64,000 nt of DNA from positions 2,976,001 to 3,040,000 of the forward strand of contig JANCIK010000007.1 of the NCBI GenBank assembly GCA_028532985.1, read 5' to 3'. Origin of the DNA: Stropharia rugosoannulata. Lineage: Eukaryota > Basidiomycota > Agaricomycetes > Agaricales > Strophariaceae. Below are positions 56,690-64,000 of this stretch, one piece after another. The position numbers were made by a program, and so were the translations under genes. Within the stretch, counting starts at the first letter, position 1. Each line of letters starts with the position of its first letter. The notes beneath the pieces are model-generated. The model was given only the letters and a program-made list of their open reading frames with translations. It was not told the DNA's origin and did no database searches.

Positions 56690-58972
56690 ATGGACTTTCG
56701 AGACCTTATCGATGGGTTCATGCACATCACTGAACTTAGAAGGCAACAACGTGCTACACAGTATCGCAGGGATGCCTTGGGAGAACTGTTTTCCCAGATA
56801 TTCGACCTACACGACGACGGTGGTCAATATCCTCGGCCTGGGTCTGGGGCTGGAGGAGGAAGCTCGGCTAGAGCAGAGACGCCGTCGCCGTCTGACGGAA
56901 ACTACACCGCGACCACCAGTATGGCTAGGGACTTTGGACAGTCTACTACTAGCCGTGGGTCTGGAGTTGGAAGCTACAGCGCAGTGAGAGCACCGTCACC
57001 GTCATCGACCTACAGAGACTACACCGCGACTTCCGATGATGCTAGCCGATTTGGACAGTCTACTAGCCGTGCGTCTGTGGTTAGCAGCGGCAGCGCAGCA
57101 ATTACGTACCAGGGAAATGACACAGAGGAGATCAGGGAGGTCCGGCGTATTGTTGAGAGCAGAAAGCAACAGCCTATTACGCCATTCAACGCAGATGAAT
57201 GGGAGCGACTGCTTCGACAATTGCAGTTATCCGACAAATATCCCACTCTCGTCCAGTCCTTTCGTCGGGGATTTGATGTTGGAATACGCCCCATAACGAA
57301 GACCGTGATGCCACCAAACTCGAAAACCATTGTTGACAATCCAGATGCGTACGACGAAATTATGGGCAAAGAGTTCTCGACGGGCCGCTACCTAGGTCCG
57401 TACACGGCAAATGTCGTACAGGCTGTCCTCGGTCCCTTCCAATCATCCCCTCTTTCCTTGATCCCGAAGTCGACACGTGGAAAATTCCGTGCAATACACA
57501 ACTTCTCGTATCCATACGGTATCCGAAGGACCCATCCATCCATTAATCAGAACATTGATCCTGATCAGTACCCATGCACGTATGGTACCTTCGATATAAT
57601 ATGTCATATTATCTTCCATCTCCCACCCGGCTCCGAGGCGTCCACTCGTGATATCGCAGAGGCGTATCGCACCATTCCCGTCATCCCATCGCAATGGCCC
57701 GGGCTCGTCGTGCGGCTGAAAGGAATCGATTCCTTCGCAATCAATACAAACAATAACTTTGGGCTCAGTTCAGCCGGTGGAGTCTTCGGGCAAGTCGCTG
57801 ACGCCTCTGCGGATATCTTTCGCGCATCTGGTGTCGGTCCTGTATCCAAATGGGTTGACGACTACATCTTCTTTCGCATCCCTCGCGAACGCATTGATTC
57901 GTACAATATTCGGCGAAGGGAATGGCGTGGGGAGATTCAGAGAAATGGCGGACAGGCTCGCCAGAATGGCCGTCTTTATTTTAGGGGAGACACCATGCCT
58001 AATGACCAGGTGCCCGAGTTCGACGAGGACATGTCGTTTTCAATGCGAGACTGTTCCAGGCAGTCACCTCGATCACCTCACGATTCGCTCTTCTCATATA
58101 GTGATGAAGATATCGATCAGATCTCCGAGCCGCTCGGTATCCCGTGGGAGCACACAAAGACGACTCATTTCCGTCCGATAGTGAAGTATATCGGCTTTAT
58201 GTGGGACCTCAACTCGCGGACAGTTTCTCTCCCTGAGGAAAAGGTTCAGGAGCTTGTGCGGGAGATCTGTGAATTTCAAGAGATCTTGGAAACCTGCTCG
58301 TTAGAGGACCTACAGAAACTTCACGGCAAACTCAACTGGGCAACTGCCGTCATCCAAGTCGGACACGCATACATGAGAGGCATGGAGACCATGATATCAG
58401 CGCTTTCTGCAGACCCTGTCACTTCACGTGGACCAGTGGAGGAAGTGGCCGAGGAGCTTGAATGGTGGCTGAGCTCACTTTTCCAGGGGATTGAAAGAGA
58501 GATTTTCGACCCCTACAATGTGGTTGACATGGAAGCCTATTCTGACGCCAGCTCAGAGGTTGGAATCGGCATTACAATTGGACGTTATTGGCGGGCATGG
58601 AGGCTTCTTCCTGGGTGGAATGCTGACCAACGCGATATTGGATGGGCAGAGGCGGTCGGGTTTGAATTCCTCGTGCACTCTCTTTGCACGATGTTCACCC
58701 CCGGAATGCACGTCATAATTCATGGGGATAATCAAGGAGTTTTAGGCGGCTGGCGCAATGGAAAGAGCAGGAACAAGCCCACCAATGTTGTCTTCCGACG
58801 CATTCACGACATCGTGACCGCTCATCGATGCGCTTTTGTGATGCGCTACGTACCAAGCAAGCAAAATCCGGCTGATGGACCTTCTCGAGGAGTATACCCG
58901 CCCATTGAGTATTTACTTCCTCGAATTTCAATTCCACGCGAGCTGCGGAACTTTGTTGTTGATAGCCATTAG
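56690..58972 (+). CDS. Reverse transcriptase-RNase H protein (DIRS-like), stand-alone
   Basis: The ORF encodes 760 residues and is intronless. Residues 1-150 are Ser/Gly/Tyr-rich with an internal duplication. The RT core has FRAIHNFSYP (about 265), the first catalytic Asp in STRDIAEAYRTIPV (about 317), GLSSAGGVFGQVADA (about 360) and the catalytic pair in KWVDDYIFF (about 387), then VKYIGFMWDL. Between the DD motif and VKYIGF lies an acidic insertion of about 100 residues. The RNase H part has YSDASSEVGIGI (617), DIGWAEAVGFE, HGDNQG (677) and NPADGPSRG (726). All catalytic acids are present. The motif style is that of DIRS-type elements, yet no tyrosine recombinase ORF and no flanking split repeats were found. 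It is either a solo remnant, kept intact by recent insertion, or a host-retained gene. Confidence 0.87.
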   Translation: MDFRDLIDGFMHITELRRQQRATQYRRDALGELFSQIFDLHDDGGQYPRPGSGAGGGSSARAETPSPSDGNYTATTSMARDFGQSTTSRGSGVGSYSAVRAPSPSSTYRDYTATSDDASRFGQSTSRASVVSSGSAAITYQGNDTEEIREVRRIVESRKQQPITPFNADEWERLLRQLQLSDKYPTLVQSFRRGFDVGIRPITKTVMPPNSKTIVDNPDAYDEIMGKEFSTGRYLGPYTANVVQAVLGPFQSSPLSLIPKSTRGKFRAIHNFSYPYGIRRTHPSINQNIDPDQYPCTYGTFDIICHIIFHLPPGSEASTRDIAEAYRTIPVIPSQWPGLVVRLKGIDSFAINTNNNFGLSSAGGVFGQVADASADIFRASGVGPVSKWVDDYIFFRIPRERIDSYNIRRREWRGEIQRNGGQARQNGRLYFRGDTMPNDQVPEFDEDMSFSMRDCSRQSPRSPHDSLFSYSDEDIDQISEPLGIPWEHTKTTHFRPIVKYIGFMWDLNSRTVSLPEEKVQELVREICEFQEILETCSLEDLQKLHGKLNWATAVIQVGHAYMRGMETMISALSADPVTSRGPVEEVAEELEWWLSSLFQGIEREIFDPYNVVDMEAYSDASSEVGIGITIGRYWRAWRLLPGWNADQRDIGWAEAVGFEFLVHSLCTMFTPGMHVIIHGDNQGVLGGWRNGKSRNKPTNVVFRRIHDIVTAHRCAFVMRYVPSKQNPADGPSRGVYPPIEYLLPRISIPRELRNFVVDSH

Positions 58973-60371
58973 GAGGGATCTGAATCTTTGACTCGGAACT
59001 TGACTTTAGTTGACTGCCATTGAATGTAACTTCTTGAACATAGGTACAGCCTGTAGTGTAGGATACATAGTCATTGACATTATAGTTGTGGAGAATGCTG
59101 GGGAGAGTATCCAGTAGTCGTTCTATTAAGTCTTATCATACTCTATTAAGTCTTGTCATACGGTAGACTTTTTACCCTTCTGAAACAGTCCCAAAATATT
59201 CACTCCGAGGAGTCCATGTAGAATTACGCAAATTCTCAGATAGATATAGTAATAGGGCTGGAGACGTATGTAAAGGCTGCTAACAAAGCTTTTGAATGCG
59301 AGCAGTTAATTACAGATAACTTAAATCTCCCGTTTTACAGCAGAGACGAAGGACTTCTGGTGCCGCAATAGAAAGGGCGTGCATAGACTGGATAGACCTG
59401 GCTGAATATTTCCGTACCAGGTACAATCAGGACAAGTATATACTTATGAGGTGGTGCCACGCAGAGGCCCCACGCTCCCGGAGCAAAGTGGCACTCGGAC
59501 TTGTACACTGCTGGCAGTGAGCCTGTGGAGAAGTCCGTGTGCATCCGTGTGCGTCCGTGAAACGGTGTTGCACGGATACTGCACGGTTTTGGGTTCATTT
59601 GCACGGACCTTGCACGGATGCGCACTGTCTACATGGACGCACGCAGAGTGGACAAAAGCACCAAAGTTTGTTTAAAAGCAAAGGAATTAGATAGATCCTC
59701 TATTTTGCACTGTACAGCTATTTACATGGCCCTTGCACGGACGCACAGACGTGCCACGGACCTTTCCTGATGCCTTTGATATATGATGACCCAATGTCCA
59801 GAAGGTGAAGGTGGTTAATTGACTGAGACTCTGCCCGACTGTCTGGTCAGGAAGCTGTTTTTCATCTTTATACCCATCCTTCTCATAATATAACGTGAAG
59901 TATCAATAGATGTTGAGCAAACAGTTCATGGACCATCGTTAACGCAACATACACTAGTCTGCGCCGCGTTGCATTATAAATTTTACATCTGCCTAAGTCG
60001 AGCAATGTTAGAGGGAATGGGACCATGTATGACATGCCTGCGCCACGCCGCCTTGCTGGATATGTCCCTAATAAAAAATGAAGGAAGTCAATTGAGCAAT
60101 ATCCATGGAGGCGGCCAATGATGACATAAATACATATATATTATCTTTGAAGCAAGCTGAACCGGCTCGCCTTGTACTTGCCGTGAAATAAAGGAGGCAA
60201 GTTCGTAACACACCCATTTCGTCTAGACTCTGCCGGCACTTGCCGGAGCCCTGTCACGCAATGCGGCTAACCATCCAAAAACCAAGGATGCGAGTATGTT
60301 TGGTGTACGTTCCCAGGGTGTTTTAACTAGTTCTCTCTCTCCCGGCGCCAATATTGGTCACTCTCTGAATC
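58973..60371. repeat. Intergenic with CACGGAC/GTCCGTG repeats
   Basis: A near-duplicate 20-mer (CTATTAAGTCTTxTCATAC twice) is at about 59123-59161. At 59520-59770 the heptamers GTCCGTG and CACGGAC occur many times on both strands, as at 29236-29600. No gene is seen. Confidence 0.5.
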
Positions 60372-61922
60372 ATGCCCGATCTACCTATTGAGCTAGTCGA
60401 GGCTATTATCGACGAGATGCATATCGCCAAATCCACAAGTAATCGAAAATTGCGTTATCTCTCCACCATCGCTCTCCTCTCCCATCATTGGCGCATGTAT
60501 GCAAACTCGTATCGATTCTCCGATGTGAAGCTCGAATTCTTTCCAGAGGAGGTACCTAGATTCAGATCCAGAACCAGGATCCCAGATTTTGCAGGTCTAA
60601 TCACATCAAAAGTGTGGCCGTCGGAGAACGAGGATATCGCACATAACGTACAGAAGTTTTCCCTGCTTTTTGACCTGCGAATAATCCATGACATATGCGC
60701 GCCGTACATCGACCGCCCACACAAACAGGAATTTAGGTCCTTGATCTGGAAAAGCCTACTGTCAATACTTCAAACCATATTTCGTACACCAGTATCCCCC
60801 GGTGCAAAGAAATACTACCATGCACCGCGCAATCATTAGGTGGTCTCGGGTTATTGTCTCCAACTTGGCTCCACAGACTACAGCGGGGAAGTTCCAATCG
60901 ATCTTCAGTGCTTGGATGCAGATGTAGTCGCGGCTATAAAGGATCTATGCACAAGCCGCTATTTGACTTCCTTACTCCTTACGAATATGCTACACGTACC
61001 AAAGGTGTTCTGCTCGTCGCCATTTCTCATGGATTTGGTGCTTTCAAAGGTGTCGTTATCTTCACTATCGACGGACTCACGAGTTTCAGAGCATGCTTCG
61101 TCCACACCTTTCGAAAGGTTGCAGAAGCTGTCATTTGACAACCAGATAGATATTACTGAACTGATTCCCTTTCACGATCCTGCTCCTCCCGTGATTACCG
61201 ACCTCTTTATTCACTTCCCCTACATAAGTCGAGGCTCTTCAAACACGTATAAGGCTCTTCATCACCTCCGCAATACTGTAAGCTCTCTTACTGTAGAATT
61301 CGACTTTCTTGGTGCGTGAAAATTACCGTTGTTTGAATATAACATGAATTAACATTTAGGTGAAGATAAAACTCTCCTACCCAACCAGATAATTCAACAT
61401 TGCCTGGACCGCCTGACAGTACTGAAACTTGTTTTTCACCCACGTATCTCGCCGCTCCTATCATTTGCCAGGACCGAAAGAAAGTTCCAAAACCCTTTGG
61501 ATTGCATAGTACATTTCCTACATTTCACCCGCCCTTGGCAGGAACTGCACATCAAACTTTACGTTTTACTTTATATCACCACGGAGACATTCTTTGGGGA
61601 CAATGCGTATATGGTAAATTCCTCCGAACATTCCTCACCAAGAGGTCTCGATGTGATTCACAGCCTAGTTGACGATAGGTTCCTTTCAGATTACCTCTTA
61701 CTGTCAACTTCACCAGGCCATCCACGCGTCAGCATTCTTCTCAATGTTGCCTTGAAAAATGTAAATCCCAGACATGGTACTGTCGACATGACAGACTCGG
61801 TGACTCTAAGAAACTCTGTCACTGAGAAGTACGAAACATATATCCGTGATCAATATTCCCGTCTTGACAGTGTAGAAGGACTGACTATGCTTGTTGAGGT
61901 GCAGCCCGAGATTTGTGACTAG
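60372..61922 (+). CDS. F-box-like protein with leucine-rich C terminus
   Basis: Exons 60372-60791, 60840-61311 and 61360-61922 encode 484 residues. The N terminus MPDLPIELVEAIIDEM...LRYLSTIALLSHHWRMYANSYRF is the F-box-like motif of basidiomycete proteins that bind Skp1 in SCF ubiquitin ligases. The remainder has scattered LxxLxLxx segments (YLTSLLLTNML, PPVITDLFIHFPYI, LTVLKLVFHP) like irregular leucine-rich repeats that would bind the substrate. Unspliced, the first frame meets TAG at 60837. A 48-nt in-frame intron (GTATCC...ATTAG) removes it, and the second intron is also exactly 48 bp (GTGCGT...TTTAG). If the first intron is not real, this is a pseudogene with one nonsense mutation. A relic of a related gene is at 32266-32350. 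Confidence 0.75.
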
Positions 61923-62227
61923 GATGGGTGTTCAGTAATCACGACATCTAACATGGAGGCTTTGTCCCAGTGCGGCATGCAGCTTATAAAATTTAATTGA
62001 TGTGCAATTTCAACATGATGGTATGTCATGTACGATTTCAGACACACGCACGACGAGCACGCAGCTTGAGTACGTACTGATACATATGCATGTGGGCGAC
62101 GATGTGGGTAAGGGACGGTCTGGGGATGGGGACGGGGACGACGACGCGGCAGCAGAACGTTGCATATGCAAATTCGGGAGGTTCTGGACAATCGACGACC
62201 GTGAAGGTTTTGATCTTTGCCTTGATA
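61923..62227. other. Short spacer left of the palindromic element
   Basis: No gene. The stretch TGTGGGCGACGATxTGGGT (about 62090) recurs on the minus strand near 63870, on the other side of the palindromic element. Confidence 0.4.
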
Positions 62228-63196
62228 CAGTACTCGGGGTGAACAAAAGTATGGAAACACGTGACCCCATGATTCCTTCTTTTAGATGTGTATCTCGCCT
62301 TTTCTGCTTCATATTTCAAGCTCTGTAAAAGCAAATTTGATGAAAAAATTGTATATTGTAGAGACTAGTATAAAGTATATATACAGAGATTTTCAAGTGA
62401 ATTTATCAATACATTGCCTTGTAAACCACCTCAACTTTATCAGGATCCAGTTTCTTTTCTATCTTATGTATTACATGGCTAATTTATCCCATACTTGCTC
62501 AACTGCTATTCAAAATAGTTCAGAGAATTTACAATGCAATTTATTACTAGATGCAGAGCTTTGTAGGAATAGCAAAGATGGTTCAACTGGGTTTAAGCCC
62601 AGAGAAGATAGAGATTAATAAAGGTTAAATATACCAAGTTTCTAATCAACTGACTTTACAGCTGATTTTAAGGGACAGGGAGCTCCATACTTTTCTATAA
62701 CACTCTTCAAAACCTTATTTACCTATAATTTGACAGAAACATGCTTGGGATAGCTCTCAAAAAGCTTTGTTGTATATTTAAAACTATTTAATATTTCTCT
62801 TCTTTTTTAATCATCAAATATTTGGGCTATAGAAGGGTGTTCAAAGCAAATTATTAAAGTTTTATTGCATTGAATGCTACATATACATAGTCTAATATAC
62901 CATAAGCGTTTTTAAAAGCAGTTTAGTCAGTAAAAAATGAGGTAATTGTAAGTAAATCAGAAAACATAGAAAAATGATCCAAGATGAAGTTGATGTGGTT
63001 TAAAAGACAATGCATTGATAAATTCATCTGAAAATCTCTGTATATATACTGTATACTAGTCTCTACAATATACAATTTTTTCATCAAATCTGCTTTCACA
63101 GAGCTCGAAATATGAAGCAGAAAAGGCGAGATACACATCTAAAAGAAGGAATCATGGGGTCACGTGTTTCCATACTTTTGTACACCACAAGTACAA
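62228..63196. mobile_element. Palindromic element with about 220-bp inverted ends (Tc1/mariner-like MITE)
   Basis: Positions 62228-62450 match the reverse complement of about 62975-63196 at roughly 90% by eye, including GAACAAAAGTATGGAAACA-type terminal sequence typical of Tc1/mariner relatives. The left end is CAGTACT preceded by TA. The right end is eroded. The centre (62480-62930) is AT-rich and non-coding. Mirror-image ORFs on the two strands (62286-62618 and 62923-63138) are products of the inverted ends and not genes. Confidence 0.82.
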
Positions 63197-64000
63197 GAGG
63201 ACTCTGTCACCTTGCTGCGGCTCCTCCCGTCACATGCCCTGACCTCCCACCCCACCGTTTGCCATCCGGCCACGCACTCTCCCATTCGCTTTCATTCACT
63301 TTACTGATAGCTGTTTCCCGCCGCCGTCCACCCACTCACCACCCCACCCGCACATACGCACCTCTGCTGTCTCATATCACACGCACGTCTTTTGCTGCTG
63401 TCCCTCTTCCTTCCCTCTGCCTTCCCGCTGCCTTCCTCCCGCTTGGGCCTCGATGTTCACTTCCCCCCGCCCCCCCACTCCGGCCGCGCCTCTAACCTCC
63501 GCCCGGACTCCACGCATACATACAGTTCCCCGCATCTCATCATGCCTCCACGCCCCGGTTCTGCGCTGGTCCCTCGGGTCATGTTGGAAGGTCGAGGTCA
63601 TTGCAGAAGGTCGTGGTAATACTTAGAAGGCCGAGGTGGAGGCAAGGCGGAGGATAAAGAGAGATCAAAACTTCTCCTGTTGACGGTCCGGTGTCACTGC
63701 CAATGTTTACATAGCGTACGGCGGTGGTGGTGGTCTGTATATATACACGTAGGCGGGGTGTGCTGGTGTGGAGTGGGTGAAGCTCCAGGACCGCATACAT
63801 GGGATTTGGTGTTGCATTGTCATCTCCGTCCCCCGCCCGTGACGCCTCTACTGCTGCTATCCCCTGACCCATATCGTCGCCCACACATGTACCCGCACGC
63901 GCATTTGCCACTCACCACTCACGCATCCACCAACCGCCACTGTCCAACCCACCCCGGCCGGGCCCACAAGCACCCCCGCACCCACGTGCACCAGCTCCGA
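63197..64000 (-). repeat. C-rich repeat-like sequence, copy 2 of the G-rich dispersed repeat
   Basis: Pyrimidine-rich on the plus strand. 63480-63540 is the inverse of the block at 45360-45400. A short motif GAAGGTCGaGGT recurs at 63588-63650. ORFs open on both strands from composition alone. No gene is supported up to the right edge. Confidence 0.45.

Noticed and set aside
56100..59340. LTRs or split repeats around the RT-RNase H ORF
   Set aside because: Comparing the flanks by eye gave no direct or inverted repeat longer than short chance matches.
62286..63138. Mirror-image ORFs of 110 and 71 codons that start identically
   Set aside because: They are the two inverted ends of the palindromic element read outward to inward, not a protein family.
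1..64000. tRNA, rRNA, CRISPR arrays, bacterial operons
   Set aside because: No cloverleaf, rRNA segment or regular repeat-spacer array was recognised, and the intron-rich genes are eukaryotic. A tRNA scan could still find something missed by eye.

Overview
This 64-kb window looks like nuclear DNA of a basidiomycete fungus of the Agaricomycetes. The genes carry many short spliceosomal introns (mostly 48-70 bp). The families present (Mug135-like, NACHT, HET, jelly-roll/mid-helix membrane proteins, the seven-helix protein, DIRS-like RT-RNase H) would fit a Ceratobasidiaceae/Rhizoctonia-like genome, but that placement is inference from family content only. There are no bacterial features. All exon models below were drawn by eye from splice signals, reading-frame continuity and comparison among paralogues inside the window.

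Layout. 0-2.4 kb: an open reading frame running off the left edge is split by a young 1.7-kb LTR element that encodes only Gag and has identical LTRs. 3.9-9.8 kb: one very large, mostly disordered protein. 11.2-23.7 kb: a glutathione transferase, a Mug135-like protein, a NACHT-type NTPase and an alpha/beta hydrolase, with three members of a secreted, Kex2-processed, lysine- and glycine-rich helical peptide family among them. 24-45 kb: a mosaic built from repeated families: three small secreted 'CGL' proteins, two single-pass membrane proteins with Ser/Thr-rich stalks, a seven-helix protein and its decayed tail, a small beta-type protein in three copies of different completeness, and a membrane-anchored polysaccharide lyase. 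One CGL gene is split by a 752-bp inverted-repeat transposon. 45.7-54.7 kb: a direct duplication holding two HET-domain genes. 56.7-59.0 kb: an intact reverse transcriptase-RNase H ORF standing alone. 60.4-61.9 kb: an F-box-like gene. 62.2-63.2 kb: a 969-bp palindromic element. The rest is GC-rich repeat-like sequence.

How the parts relate. NACHT and HET proteins are, in other fungi, the receptor and executor sides of self/non-self recognition. The secreted peptide family and the CGL family are plausible interaction or defence molecules, although no function is shown here. The most unusual object is the peptide gene at 19.4-20.4 kb. It encodes an 11-residue helical repeat with one repeat per 33-nt exon, and its two neighbouring paralogues have one or none of these exons, so repeat number changes by gain or loss of micro-exons.
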